The notes beneath the pieces were generated by a model. That model searched no databases, was not told the DNA's origin, and worked only from the letters and a program-made list of their open reading frames with translations. The position numbers and the translations under genes are program-made. This document shows, piece by piece, positions 23,081 to 32,901 of a DNA stretch of 64,000 nt (position 1 is its first letter; each line of letters begins with the position of its first letter). The DNA is taken from the NCBI RefSeq assembly GCF_963677075.1, contig NZ_OY781873.1, positions 2,691,715-2,755,714 on the forward strand, written 5' to 3'. The DNA comes from an uncultured Sphaerochaeta sp. GTDB lineage: Bacteria > Spirochaetota > Spirochaetia > Sphaerochaetales > Sphaerochaetaceae.

Positions 23081-25420
23081 CTAGACTACCGTAAACTGGA
23101 GGGTTTTGTCACCCACAGGAGATGAGACATGCAATACTGACTCACCCACCAGCCCCATGGTACGTAGATAGATTACTGCACTTCCCCCGATGGTGCTCAT
23201 CTGTGGAGGTGTTGCCATGGACAACACTCCAGAAATTGAGACTGAGAGGGGTATATGTGCATAGGGCAATGGTAACCGCCCCCCTTCCTTCCTCACCTCC
23301 ACGCGTACGGAGACCATATCGTATGTCGCTTCCTTTGTGGTGAGATTGGAACGGTCAGCAATAAGATGGAGGGAAGGCTTGCCCCCTTGCCTGCATGTCT
23401 CTGTAGCAACAACCTTGCCTCCTACCAATCCCTCAAAGACCCAGAGGCCACCTTCACTTCCCCAATTACCCACATACCTGGTGAACAAATCAACCGCATC
23501 CTGGTAACGAAGATGATGTTTTTTCAGGAATAGCCCCATCTTAAGCAGATCCCCGGTTTTCAGTGAACCTCCCTGCCTGCCCACTTTTCCAAGCAGACGG
23601 GCAAGGGATGGTATTTCCCGCTCTCTCAGGTAAAATTCTGCCTTCAGTCGGTCCCCGATGAAATCGTCAACGATAACCGGTGGATGGAAAAGATGGGGAA
23701 ACGTCTTTCTCTGGGGATGAAAGATTCCTACCACACGGTCATTGTAGCGCAACCTGACCTCTTCACAATTGGTGGCAACCAGTGCAGGGGGGAGCGCTGC
23801 GCCCGGGTAATCCCCACCATCCATGGAAGAGAGCACAGAAAGCATGTAGGGGCTATCCTTCTGGCTTCGATAGATATGGGCAGCAGCCTTATCGGTTCGG
23901 AATATGTCCATCACCCCGTGGTAGCAGATCTGGTCCCCACTTCCGAAATTGGCATGGGTGAAGTAGTCATGCATACACCAACCGATCACTCCACTTAAGC
24001 CTTTTGTGGCCAGCCCCTGGTCAAGCACCCTTGCATGGCGTAATGCATGTTCAGCCCTTATAAGAGGGGAATCGAACGACTTGCAGGGATACATATGGCC
24101 GCAAAACTCACTCACCAAGTACGGAACATCCTTGGCGCAAACCTGGCTCTTCTTTTGAAGAGGGCGTCCTTTCCCTGCATACGAGAAATCGTTGTAGGTG
24201 TACACATCTTCAAGAAATTGGCTCTTCTTCAGATTCCGAACCCCTGCCGTGGCACGGTTGGGGTCAAGAGTCCTGGCAAGGCAGTTGGTCTCCCGGTAGA
24301 GACTCTCGTCATCCGGGGATTCATTGATCCTCACTCCCCAAAGGATAATGGATGGATGATTGTAGTCACGCTCGATCATACCCTGCACACTCTGCAGGCA
24401 TTGTTCTCTCCAATGTTTCTCCTTCCCGATATGTTGCCATCCTGGTATCTCCTCGAAGACAAGCAAGCCCAGTCGGTCACAGGCATCCAGGAATGCCGGG
24501 TGCTGTGGATAGTGGCTTGTCCTGACCAGATTCACCCCGAGATCCTTCAAAATGCTTGCATCTTCCCTTTGTAGTGAAGGTGGGGCAGCATATCCCAGGA
24601 AGGGATAATCCTGGTGGCGGTTCAACCCCACGATTGGAATGGACTTTCCGTTAAGTAGAAACCCTTCCTTGGTAAACTGTGCACTCCTACTTCCGAAGGT
24701 GAGTACTCTCTCATCGCTCTCTCCTAGCCTAACTACCAAGGTATAGAGAATCGGATTCTCCAGGCTCCATGCCTGCAATTCCAAATCATCCATCTCAAGG
24801 GAAAAGACACCATCCTTGACCGTGGTACTTGCATCCTCCATTGTTGTACTTCCGTCTTTCAGGGTAACAAACACACCCTGATCCTCTGCATTCACCGCCC
24901 TACCCTTGAGTGTAAGGGAATCCGTTTTCTGGCTTTCCACACCGAGAAAGGAGAAATACCTTTCCTCACGGATTATCAGGCTTGCCTCTCGATAGATGCC
25001 ACAGAAGGAGATGTAGTCCATACTCCCACCAAAGGGAGGAAAGGAGGGATCCTCATCCCCTGAGACCACCACGGTAAGGGTAAAAGAGGAGCGAGCACCC
25101 AAATCCAGCGTATAGGGAAGGTAGGCTCCCTCGCAGCTTCCATACAACACCCCGTCCACATAGAAGTCTGCTTTATTTGCAATCCCTTCAAATCGTATGG
25201 CAACCTGCTGGGAATTGGATATATCGAGGGAGAACTGCCTGCGGTAGGTGTAGGGTCCCCAGTGAAACTGCTCCTCATGATACCCAGGGGCAAACTGCAC
25301 GGGTGTATGGGGAAGAGAGACCTGTTGCCAGGTAGCGTCGTTTAATTCGCTAGCAAGAAAGTCTTCGCTGAAGCCTTGGCGGAACTGCCAGAGGTCGTTG
25401 ACCGGTTTTTCCTGATACAT
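23081..25420 (-). CDS. Glycoside hydrolase family 2 (beta-galactosidase/glucuronidase-like)
   Basis: Retaining exo-glycosidase, 779 residues from ATG 25420 (GGGGAGG 6 nt upstream; no signal peptide, so intracellular). Order: sugar-binding jelly roll (about 10-150), immunoglobulin-like domain (about 160-250), TIM barrel (from about 255), C-terminal Ig-like domains. Acid/base Glu367 in WGVRINES and nucleophile Glu438 in YLVSEFCGH. The RTSHYPQHPAFLDACDRLGLL stretch (300-320) is classical GH2. Specificity cannot be fixed; beta-galactosidase is the usual default. It starts a minus-strand unit that continues into the UPF0178 gene, divergent from pfp, and is the first of several glycan genes. Confidence 0.88.
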   Translation of the reverse strand: MYQEKPVNDLWQFRQGFSEDFLASELNDATWQQVSLPHTPVQFAPGYHEEQFHWGPYTYRRQFSLDISNSQQVAIRFEGIANKADFYVDGVLYGSCEGAYLPYTLDLGARSSFTLTVVVSGDEDPSFPPFGGSMDYISFCGIYREASLIIREERYFSFLGVESQKTDSLTLKGRAVNAEDQGVFVTLKDGSTTMEDASTTVKDGVFSLEMDDLELQAWSLENPILYTLVVRLGESDERVLTFGSRSAQFTKEGFLLNGKSIPIVGLNRHQDYPFLGYAAPPSLQREDASILKDLGVNLVRTSHYPQHPAFLDACDRLGLLVFEEIPGWQHIGKEKHWREQCLQSVQGMIERDYNHPSIILWGVRINESPDDESLYRETNCLARTLDPNRATAGVRNLKKSQFLEDVYTYNDFSYAGKGRPLQKKSQVCAKDVPYLVSEFCGHMYPCKSFDSPLIRAEHALRHARVLDQGLATKGLSGVIGWCMHDYFTHANFGSGDQICYHGVMDIFRTDKAAAHIYRSQKDSPYMLSVLSSMDGGDYPGAALPPALVATNCEEVRLRYNDRVVGIFHPQRKTFPHLFHPPVIVDDFIGDRLKAEFYLREREIPSLARLLGKVGRQGGSLKTGDLLKMGLFLKKHHLRYQDAVDLFTRYVGNWGSEGGLWVFEGLVGGKVVATETCRQGGKPSLHLIADRSNLTTKEATYDMVSVRVEVRKEGGRLPLPYAHIPLSVSISGVLSMATPPQMSTIGGSAVIYLRTMGLVGESVLHVSSPVGDKTLQFTVV

Positions 25421-25476
25421 TGGATCCTCCCCTTCTCTGTATAGCAGAGCAAATGCACCAGAGCAAGCGACGATGC

Positions 25477-25506
25477 TTGAAACTGGGAGCCTTTTTGTTC
25501 TATGGT
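25477..25506 (+). promoter_or_regulatory. Promoter of the PPi-phosphofructokinase gene
   Basis: TTGAAA (25477-25482), 18-bp spacer, TATGGT (25501-25506), then a leader with AGAGGAG before ATG 25544. Confidence 0.55.
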
Positions 25507-25543
25507 TAAGGAATTCAGAGACCAAATTAGAGAGGAGTTCAGC

Positions 25544-27202
25544 ATGGACATTTCCCCTTTGCAGAAAGTACGTTATGCCTATCAACCCAAGCTACCCGCA
25601 ATTTTGAGGGAGAGCATCACCAAGGTATCCCCCAAGATGGGAGAAGCTACCAGTGCACAATCTGATGCAGATCAGATCAAGGCACTCTTTCCCAACACAT
25701 ACGGACTCCCAAGAGTTTCGTTCATTGCCGGAAAGAACAGCGATATCAGCAAGAAGCGAAACGTTGGAGTTATCCTGAGCGGCGGCCAGGCTCCTGGTGG
25801 ACATAATGTCATCAGTGGAATATTCGATGCACTGAAGGCAGCCAATACAGAGAATACTCTCTATGGCTTCAAAGGTGGTCCCTCCGGTATTCTGGAAGAC
25901 TCCTACAGGATCATTGACGAGGACTATCTTGCCTCATTCCGCAATACCGGCGGATTTGACATTATTGGAAGCGGGAGAACAAAGCTTGAGACTGAAGCCC
26001 AGTTTGAGGTTTGTGCTGAAGTATGCAAGAAGCATGAGATTGATGCCCTGGTTATCATCGGCGGAGATGATTCAAACACCAATGCGGCTGTCTTGGCTGA
26101 GTACTTCCTTGCCAAGAACCACGGCATTCAGGTAATCGGTTGCCCGAAGACCATCGATGGAGATCTGAAGAACGAATCCATTGAAATCTCCTTTGGATTC
26201 GATACAGCTACCAAAACCTACAGTGAATTGATCGGCAACATTGAGAGAGATGCCAACAGTGCAAAGAAATATTGGCACTTCATCAAACTCATGGGCCGCT
26301 CTGCCAGTCATATCGCCCTTGAATGTGCCTTGGAGACCCAGCCCAATATCTGCCTGATCAGCGAGGAAGTTGAAGCAAAGGGACAGAGTCTGGTAAGCAT
26401 TGTGGACTACATTGCAAAGGTTGTTGCTGAGCGTGCAGAAGATGGGAACAACTTTGGTGTTGCGCTTATTCCTGAGGGCTTGATTGAATTCATCCCTGAG
26501 ATCAAGGTCTTGATCAGTCAGATCAACAATCTCCTTGCCAAGGAAGAGAAAGCTTTCAACAAGATCGTAGACAGCAGTGAGCGTATTGCCTTTGTTGCAG
26601 AGCGACTCAGCAAGGAAGCAGCGCAAGTCTTTACCATTCTGCCTGAAGAGATCCAGAAGCAGCTCCTGATGGACCGCGATCCCCATGGGAACGTACAGGT
26701 CTCTAGGATTGAGACAGATAAATTGCTTGCCCAGATGGTGGAAGAGAAGCTCTCAGTGATGAAGAAGGAAGGCTCCTATACTGGCAAATTCAGTTCCATG
26801 ACCCACTTCTTTGGCTATGAGGGCCGTTGTGCTTTCCCAACCAACTTTGATGCAGATTACTGCTACAGCCTTGGCTATAATGCATTCATGTTGATCGCTA
26901 GTGGTCTCTCTGGATATCTTTCATCGGTCACAAACCTCGCAGAACCTGCTGGGAAGTGGGAAGCTGGTGGTATCCCCATCACCATGATGATGAATATGGA
27001 GGTACGCCACGGGGAGGACAAGCCAGTTATCAAGAAAGCCTTGGTGGAACTTGACGGTAAGCCTTTCCAGTACTTTGCAGAGCATCGTGACACGTGGGCC
27101 CGTGAGACTTGCTACACCTATCCAGGTGCCGTGCAGTACTATGGCCCTGCAGAGGTATGCGACCTTACAACAGTCACACTCGCTTTGGAACAGGCAAAAT
27201 AA
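25544..27202 (+). CDS. pfp: Pyrophosphate-dependent phosphofructokinase, long form
   Basis: Reversible fructose 6-phosphate phosphorylation using PPi; glycolysis and gluconeogenesis. 552 residues, the long form found in spirochaetes and plants rather than the 320-residue [24 protein letters not shown] at 75-92; GGDDSNTN at 173-180, where the second Asp replaces the Gly of ATP-PFK and marks PPi use; [10 protein letters not shown] at 201-210 with the catalytic Lys and Asp. ATG 25544 with AGAGGAG 7 nt upstream. Single gene with its own promoter and terminator. Confidence 0.95.
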   Translation: MDISPLQKVRYAYQPKLPAILRESITKVSPKMGEATSAQSDADQIKALFPNTYGLPRVSFIAGKNSDISKKRNVGVILSGGQAPGGHNVISGIFDALKAANTENTLYGFKGGPSGILEDSYRIIDEDYLASFRNTGGFDIIGSGRTKLETEAQFEVCAEVCKKHEIDALVIIGGDDSNTNAAVLAEYFLAKNHGIQVIGCPKTIDGDLKNESIEISFGFDTATKTYSELIGNIERDANSAKKYWHFIKLMGRSASHIALECALETQPNICLISEEVEAKGQSLVSIVDYIAKVVAERAEDGNNFGVALIPEGLIEFIPEIKVLISQINNLLAKEEKAFNKIVDSSERIAFVAERLSKEAAQVFTILPEEIQKQLLMDRDPHGNVQVSRIETDKLLAQMVEEKLSVMKKEGSYTGKFSSMTHFFGYEGRCAFPTNFDADYCYSLGYNAFMLIASGLSGYLSSVTNLAEPAGKWEAGGIPITMMMNMEVRHGEDKPVIKKALVELDGKPFQYFAEHRDTWARETCYTYPGAVQYYGPAEVCDLTTVTLALEQAK

Positions 27203-27223
27203 CCAATAAACAGTACTGCATTC

Positions 27224-27259
27224 AACCGGATTGCCACCTATGGTGATCCGGTTTTTTCT
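27224..27259 (+). terminator. Intrinsic terminator between pfp and the diguanylate cyclase gene
   Basis: AACCGGAT (27224-27231) pairs with ATCCGGTT (27246-27253), with an inner CACC/GGTG helix, then TTTTTCTTC. Convergent genes on both sides; probably serves both. Confidence 0.85.
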
Positions 27260-28606
27260 TCAGTCAGTACAGCGAATTCTTCCCTTTCCCTCACGCTTGG
27301 CTTGGTAGAGCCGCTTGTCTGCAGCTTCCAACAATGCCTCGCTCGTAATGCCATCATTGGGAGAAAAGGCGACCCCCATACTGATAGCAAATTCAATGCT
27401 GCCACCATCCAAGGGGACTGAGACATGAGAGATGTATTCATAGATACGAAGGCAGGTCTCTCTCTGGGTGCACCCCCTAAGGATAATAATGAATTCATCA
27501 CCCCCAAAACGCCCTACCAGGTCATCTCGTCTCAGGCGCTCCTTCAAGGTAGATACCAACCTCAGCAGTGCCTTGTCTCCGCTGAGATGCCCATGGGTAT
27601 CATTAAGCAGTTTGAAATTATCGATATCGAGAAGAGCAAGTGCAAAGGGTCTCCCACTTCTGAGCTCTTCATGTAGTTTGACGAGGAATTCCCGTTTGTT
27701 CAGGAGTCCGGTAAGGCTATCCGTGTAGGAGCGATGCATGAATGTTTCCAGCCTGATTTGCCGAAGATAGCTCAAAACTCCTGCACCAAGGGAAACCAAG
27801 CTCCCCAAGATTGCGTACAGGACCGGAACCAACTCACCGTTGTACCATGAATCTGCCGGGGCAATTTCCATCTCCCAAGTAAGGAGGGAATAAGAGAGTA
27901 TCATGGAAACCGGGTCGCAATCATCCAGGATCTGCTCTCCCCATATATAGGTATCATCCCCTCCAAGGTGAGAGAATGAGAAATGATAGCGATATTGCGC
28001 TGAGAGATCTTCCAAACCTGCTCCAAGCAGATATGATTCCATTTCAAAGTAGAGGCTCAGCAGCCCCCATGCTTGCTTGTTCTCCACCAGAAGTGGGTAA
28101 CGGAACACGATGTATGGTTTTCCATCATCCAGGTACAGGGGACCATCAATGCTTACAGAGGCCTGTCTCATAAGGTGTTCAATATGCTGGCGATACATGG
28201 GAAGAGTTTTCAGATCAAAGCCTACCTCACGGCCTCCATCCTCAGGATACTGATTGATGACAAGGCCATCCATGGCCAGGGTAGCAAAGCTGAAGGATTG
28301 TTTATCCTTCTCCAAAACGGTTAGATAGGAGTGGAAATCATCCAGATTGGGAATGATTCCTTCTTGCAGACTCTCTTCTAGGCGCAAGCCATAAAGTGTA
28401 GTGAACATCTCTTGGTTGCCAAGAAGGAGAAACATGTTCTTGCGTAAGTTCAGGAGTTCTGTCTGGGCACGCTGTTTCCTTTGCTCGATGTACTGTGACT
28501 TCCAGGCAGTGTAAAGCCCATAGGTCGTGAGCAATAAGAGCATGGTCAGGAGAGATGCCAACATAAAGGCTTTCAGATTCCATTGCAACTTGGCTTTTGC
28601 CTTCAT
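27260..28606 (-). CDS. Membrane-anchored diguanylate cyclase with extracytoplasmic sensor
   Basis: Makes cyclic di-GMP from two GTP. 448 residues: membrane helix about 14-36, extracytoplasmic sensor about 40-250 (CHASE/Cache-like), second helix about 253-280, GGDEF domain to the end. Active motif RFGGDEF intact; RRDD five residues upstream is a canonical I-site (RxxD) for product inhibition; SLTGLLNKREF begins the domain. ATG 28606 with GGAGAG upstream; promoter TTGAGG-N17-TATACT. No c-di-GMP effector is visible in the window. Its position among glycan genes may point to a carbohydrate or surface cue. Confidence 0.93.
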   Translation of the reverse strand: MKAKAKLQWNLKAFMLASLLTMLLLLTTYGLYTAWKSQYIEQRKQRAQTELLNLRKNMFLLLGNQEMFTTLYGLRLEESLQEGIIPNLDDFHSYLTVLEKDKQSFSFATLAMDGLVINQYPEDGGREVGFDLKTLPMYRQHIEHLMRQASVSIDGPLYLDDGKPYIVFRYPLLVENKQAWGLLSLYFEMESYLLGAGLEDLSAQYRYHFSFSHLGGDDTYIWGEQILDDCDPVSMILSYSLLTWEMEIAPADSWYNGELVPVLYAILGSLVSLGAGVLSYLRQIRLETFMHRSYTDSLTGLLNKREFLVKLHEELRSGRPFALALLDIDNFKLLNDTHGHLSGDKALLRLVSTLKERLRRDDLVGRFGGDEFIIILRGCTQRETCLRIYEYISHVSVPLDGGSIEFAISMGVAFSPNDGITSEALLEAADKRLYQAKREGKGRIRCTD

Positions 28607-28637
28607 TACACTCTCCTTTCAGATTGTTTTCTCCTGC

Positions 28638-28666
28638 AGTATAGATTCGTTGACGGAAAGCCTCAA
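28638..28666 (-). promoter_or_regulatory. Promoter of the diguanylate cyclase gene
   Basis: Minus strand: TTGAGG (28666-28661), 17-bp spacer, TATACT (28643-28638). The rest of the 28607-28738 gap holds an extended -10 (TGCTATACT, ending 28716) for the divergent beta-mannosidase gene. Confidence 0.6.
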
Positions 28667-28738
28667 GAGAGAAGCAATGAACAATTCGCCCCTATATAAG
28701 GTGTCTATGCTATACTCATTTTTGGAGGTTTACCCGAC

Positions 28739-31237
28739 ATGCAAACACTCAATGTGAATGGAATCTGGCGTTTGAGCCCGTTGGACAACAAGGCAATTTC
28801 CCCCTATTGCTCATATTTCTTAGAACACGAGAATATACCTTGCAGTCTCCCTGGCGATATTCACTCAGCCCTTCTGGCTTCTGATGTAATCGCAGACCCC
28901 TATATCGGTCAGCAGGAACTGGACATACAATGGGTCGGACAACACGACTGGGAACTGAGCAAGACATTCAATGTGGATCAGTCAATGCTCACTGCAGGAA
29001 GAGCGATACTCACCCTGAAGATGGCTGATACCATTATCACCATCCACCTGAATGGTGAAGAGGTTGGCAGATCGGACAATCAGTTCCGTCGTTGGCGTTT
29101 TGACTTGGGAGATATACTCAAGCCAGGAGAGAATACGCTCACCCTGACCTTCACCAGCGCAGAGAAGAAAGCAATAGCATTGGCAGAAACCCTTCCCTAT
29201 CCAATTCCCTACTCTGAATATCCTGTCAGTGCCAAGCACCGCAATCTGGTACGCAAGAGTCAATGTCATAGTGGTTGGGACTGGGGTCCTTGCATTCTTG
29301 CCATGGGGGTCTATGAACCGATTGAACTCTCTTTCATTGATGAAGGTATCATCGAGGAATTGACCTGCGATACCATTGAGATGGGAAAAGACCAATGGGA
29401 CGCAGTAGTGAGGGTAATCTACAACGCAAAACAGGAACAGAGCCTTGATTGCCGTCTCATGCTGGCTGGCTCAGAGCAAGAAGGGACAGTGAATATGAAG
29501 CAAGGGCTCAACAAGTTAGAGTTCCGTCTTCAGTGCAAACAGGTAAAACGATGGTGGCCCAACGGAGAAGGAAAGGCAACGCTCTATCCTTTGCAACTGA
29601 GCGTGGGAAGCCAACAGACAGAAAAACGTATCGGGTTCAGGACCTTGCAGGTACGCACCGTTGCTGAACCAGATGGTGGCAAGCCCATGGTATTCAACGT
29701 CAATGGACGTGATATCTTTGCAAAAGGTACCAACTGGATCCCACTTGATGCCCTCCCCAGTCGGTTGACCCCCGATCGCTATGAGTATTTATTGCAGTCC
29801 TGTGTTGATGCAAACATGAATATGATTCGCGTCTGGGGAGGTGGCCTCTACGAAAAAGATGTGTTCTATGACCTTTGCGATGAGAAGGGACTGCTTGTGT
29901 GGCAGGACTGCATGTTCAGCTGCTCAATGTACCCAACCAATGCTGAGTTCCTCTCCAGTGTGGAGGCAGAGCTCCGGTACCAGGTACCAAGGCTGAAGGA
30001 TCATCCAAGCCTTGCCCTCTGGTGCGGGAACAACGAGGATCTGGGTGCTATCTCCTGGTACGAGGAGTCAAGAAAGAATCATATCCGCTATGTCATAGAC
30101 TACGACCGACTCAATGAGGGAGTGGTAGGAAGGGTCATCAAGGAACTTGATCCAGGCAGGCAGTGGTGGCCAAGCAGCCCAAGTGCTGGAGAGAATGACT
30201 ACTCTGACAATTGGCATGATGACAGCAAGGGCGATATGCACTTTTGGTCGGTCTGGCATGAAGGAAAAAGCTTCGAGGAGTACTACTCCATCAATCCACG
30301 CTTTGTGAGTGAGTTCGGTTTCCAGAGTTTTCCGCTCCTGGACACAGTGAAGAGCTACGCCCCAGAAGAGATGTGGAATCTTACCAGCAAGGTGATGGAA
30401 CATCACCAGAAGAATCCACGCGGCAACTCCATCATCATGGAAAACTTTACCAGATATTACCGCTTCCCCTCTTCTTTCGAGCAAATGCTCTACCTCTCTC
30501 AGGTACAGCAGGCCAAGGCGATGAAGATGGCGATCGAATACTGGAGAACCACCATGCCACACTGCATGGGAGCTCTTTACTGGCAGCTAAATGACAACTG
30601 GCCTGTTGCTTCCTGGTCCTCCATCGACTATTACGGCAACTGGAAACTGCTTCACTATGCAGCAAAACGTTTCTACAGTCCCGCCCTCCCGATCGCCTAT
30701 ATGAAGGAAGATGGTATCGTGGAGGTCTATGTGGTAAACGACGGACCAAAGGAGATAAAGGATGCAAAACTTTCGGTAAAGTTCTGTACCTATGAAGGCA
30801 AGAAACTGAGCAAGATGGAGTACCGTATGGACTGCAAGGCAAGAAGCAGCTCTCATATGTGCACCATCAACCTCCACAAGAAACGCAAGATTGATCGGGA
30901 GAATACCTTCATCTACCTGAAACTGAAAAGCGATGATCTCTACATCGAGAATCAACTGATGTTGGAGAAGCCAAAGCGGAGCAACCTGCAGTATCCTGAG
31001 ATAAAGAGCGAAGTTTCAAAAACAGCAGGAGGATTCTCCGTCACTGTTAGCTGTACCTATCCTGCTTTCGAGGTCGCACTGGAAGCTGAGGGTATCAGTG
31101 GTGTATTCAGTGACAATCTGTTTGCAATCCGCCCTACCGCACAGAAAGTGGTCACCTTCAAGCCGAGAGGAGAAGTCAGCCTGGAAGATTTCAAGAAGCA
31201 ACTGAAGATATATGATCTTTGGGGAAGTAGTCACTAA
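28739..31237 (+). CDS. Beta-mannosidase (GH2)
   Basis: Exo-beta-mannosidase, 832 residues, no signal peptide, so intracellular. N-terminal NGIWRLSPLD and PGDIHSALLASDVIADPYIG are the beta-mannosidase form of the GH2 sugar-binding domain; SGWDWGP near 178-184 is diagnostic. Acid/base Glu433 in WCGNNEDLG, nucleophile Glu525 in RFVSEFGFQS. Substrates would be beta-1,4-mannosides from mannan or an N-glycan core. ATG 28739 with GGAGG 10 nt upstream, extended -10 promoter. It converges on the sugar-importer operon, which suggests joint use of an imported oligosaccharide. Confidence 0.92.
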   Translation: MQTLNVNGIWRLSPLDNKAISPYCSYFLEHENIPCSLPGDIHSALLASDVIADPYIGQQELDIQWVGQHDWELSKTFNVDQSMLTAGRAILTLKMADTIITIHLNGEEVGRSDNQFRRWRFDLGDILKPGENTLTLTFTSAEKKAIALAETLPYPIPYSEYPVSAKHRNLVRKSQCHSGWDWGPCILAMGVYEPIELSFIDEGIIEELTCDTIEMGKDQWDAVVRVIYNAKQEQSLDCRLMLAGSEQEGTVNMKQGLNKLEFRLQCKQVKRWWPNGEGKATLYPLQLSVGSQQTEKRIGFRTLQVRTVAEPDGGKPMVFNVNGRDIFAKGTNWIPLDALPSRLTPDRYEYLLQSCVDANMNMIRVWGGGLYEKDVFYDLCDEKGLLVWQDCMFSCSMYPTNAEFLSSVEAELRYQVPRLKDHPSLALWCGNNEDLGAISWYEESRKNHIRYVIDYDRLNEGVVGRVIKELDPGRQWWPSSPSAGENDYSDNWHDDSKGDMHFWSVWHEGKSFEEYYSINPRFVSEFGFQSFPLLDTVKSYAPEEMWNLTSKVMEHHQKNPRGNSIIMENFTRYYRFPSSFEQMLYLSQVQQAKAMKMAIEYWRTTMPHCMGALYWQLNDNWPVASWSSIDYYGNWKLLHYAAKRFYSPALPIAYMKEDGIVEVYVVNDGPKEIKDAKLSVKFCTYEGKKLSKMEYRMDCKARSSSHMCTINLHKKRKIDRENTFIYLKLKSDDLYIENQLMLEKPKRSNLQYPEIKSEVSKTAGGFSVTVSCTYPAFEVALEAEGISGVFSDNLFAIRPTAQKVVTFKPRGEVSLEDFKKQLKIYDLWGSSH

Positions 31238-31324
31238 GGGCAATCATCTTTAATAGCTAGAGGGAAGTTTCTCTCTCTGTGTATGTTGAGAAATTAACCT
31301 GAGATAGAAATGTGCAATCAAACA

Positions 31325-31344
31325 GGGGAGCCTCACGGCTCCCC
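31325..31344 (-). terminator. Terminator of the sugar-binding protein gene
   Basis: GGGGAGCC (31325-31332), 4-base loop, GGCTCCCC (31337-31344). On the minus strand TGTTTGATT follows. The same hairpin may serve the convergent beta-mannosidase mRNA, although the plus-strand tail is not T-rich. Confidence 0.7.
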
Positions 31345-31369
31345 CATTGATTATGATGCTTGTTTGAGC

Positions 31370-32728
31370 TTACTGGTTCTTCTTCCAGCTGTCCCAAGCT
31401 TTCTGAACTTCAGAAGCAACCTGTGCGGGAGCCTTGTCTCCAAGGCCGATTTCCTGCAAACCGGTGTTGATGACATTGTAGACGTCACTGTGCAAGACAC
31501 CGTCGATGACCGGGGTAATCGGGGTGTGAGCGGCATAGTAAGCAGCTCTCTTGGCAATGAACGGCTCAAGATTCTTCTCTTCAACGACCTTCTCAACATC
31601 AACATTGAGATTGGAGGGGAAGGAAGCACCAGTGGTCAGGCGGTAAGTCTGTACATACTCACCCTGCAAGTACTTGATCAATCTCCAGGCAGCAGCTTCC
31701 TTGGCAGAACCAGCAGGAATATTTGCACTCATTCCCCAGCCGGTTCCTACAACACCACTGTTGGAGTTCTTGATCACTTCGCCAGGAAGGTTGGGAATGA
31801 CCATGAGCTCAAAATCGTTCTGCTGGGACTCTGGGCTGATCAGGGCCTTGCCAGTGGTGATATCAGTCTGGAAGGATGCAGTGGACCAGTCGCCATCGAT
31901 GTAGAAGGCAGCTTTCCCGCTTGCGAAACTACCACGTGAGGAGCCATAGGGGCTGCTCAGGCTGTTTCTGTTGATCATTCCTGATTTATACATGTCATCA
32001 ATCAACTCAAGGGACTTCACGAACCAACTATCGGTAAAGTCGATTTTGCCGGCAGCAAGCTGGTCATACCAGTCAACCCCACCGTAACGTCCAACGACCA
32101 TGGAGAAGAGGCAGCTCTGCATAACCCAAGCATCCATGTTATCCATGGCGATCAAATCAATTCCTTTTGCCTTCAAGGGCTTGACCATTGCTTTCATCTC
32201 TTCATAGCTCTTGGGAATATCGAAACCATTCTCACGGAGCACCTTTGCATTCACATAGAGCATGTGTGTGGTGGTGACGCCATTGGGAAGTTCAGCAAGG
32301 TATCCTGCGAACTGAGGAGCAGTGGTTGCTGGATTGTAATCGTCTACCAGACCATCTTTTTCCAGGAACGGCATCAGGTCTTTCACGCTATTTGTGGTAT
32401 GAAGGCTGGTGGAACGACCACTGGGCCACATGTACAACACATCAGGAACCTGGCCACTAGCAACATAGGCTTCGGTCTTCTGGTGGAAAGGCTCATTGAA
32501 CAGATCCTCACGGACCAGCTTGATGTCTGGATTCTCTTCCTCGAATTTGTCCCAAACCATCTTGATTTCATTGGCACTGTTCGGCTCGGACATGTCAATG
32601 TAGTTCAACACGGTAAGCTCTACTTGCCCAGATGCACTAGCATCTTCCTTGGTACCTTGAGCAAACACTGATGTTACTACCATCAGTAGCGCAAGCGCCA
32701 ATACGGAAATTTTCTTCAAACCAGTCAT
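31370..32728 (-). CDS. Extracellular solute-binding protein of a sugar ABC importer
   Basis: Family 1 (MalE/UgpB-type) binding protein, 452 residues. Signal peptide 1-23 ending VFA-QG, without a lipobox Cys, so periplasmic. Typical PDVLYMWPSG, NGFDIPKSYEEM and AFYIDGDWSTASF segments. It lies 173 bp downstream of two permeases and has its own promoter with an operator-like sequence matching one upstream of the ROK gene. No ATPase gene is present; a shared MsmX/MalK-type ATPase elsewhere is expected. Ligand unknown, probably an oligosaccharide handled by the nearby hexosaminidase and/or mannosidase. ATG 32728 with AGGAGG. Confidence 0.93.
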   Translation of the reverse strand: MTGLKKISVLALALLMVVTSVFAQGTKEDASASGQVELTVLNYIDMSEPNSANEIKMVWDKFEEENPDIKLVREDLFNEPFHQKTEAYVASGQVPDVLYMWPSGRSTSLHTTNSVKDLMPFLEKDGLVDDYNPATTAPQFAGYLAELPNGVTTTHMLYVNAKVLRENGFDIPKSYEEMKAMVKPLKAKGIDLIAMDNMDAWVMQSCLFSMVVGRYGGVDWYDQLAAGKIDFTDSWFVKSLELIDDMYKSGMINRNSLSSPYGSSRGSFASGKAAFYIDGDWSTASFQTDITTGKALISPESQQNDFELMVIPNLPGEVIKNSNSGVVGTGWGMSANIPAGSAKEAAAWRLIKYLQGEYVQTYRLTTGASFPSNLNVDVEKVVEEKNLEPFIAKRAAYYAAHTPITPVIDGVLHSDVYNVINTGLQEIGLGDKAPAQVASEVQKAWDSWKKNQ

Positions 32729-32835
32729 TTTTACCTCCTAATGACTTCTTCTTACATTCCTGCGGTTGGACTCCCTACCCGCTCGGTTCTTGTTTCACCA
32801 CACCATATTGCAGGTGTGAAGTAATCCCCTATCTA

Positions 32836-32888
32836 TTAGTTCATACTTTGTACAAACTAATGCTACCATCACAACCACCAGCTGTCAA
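32836..32888 (-). promoter_or_regulatory. Promoter and ROK-type operator of the binding-protein gene (site A)
   Basis: Minus strand: TTGACA (32888-32883), 17-bp spacer, TAGCAT (32865-32860), immediately followed by TTAGTTTGTACAAAG. The operator region 32836-32860 has inverted ends TTAGTT/AACTAA. The arrangement of -10 followed by TTAGTTTGTACA recurs upstream of the ROK gene. Confidence 0.75.
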
Positions 32889-32901
32889 ACAGTTTCACCT
32901 G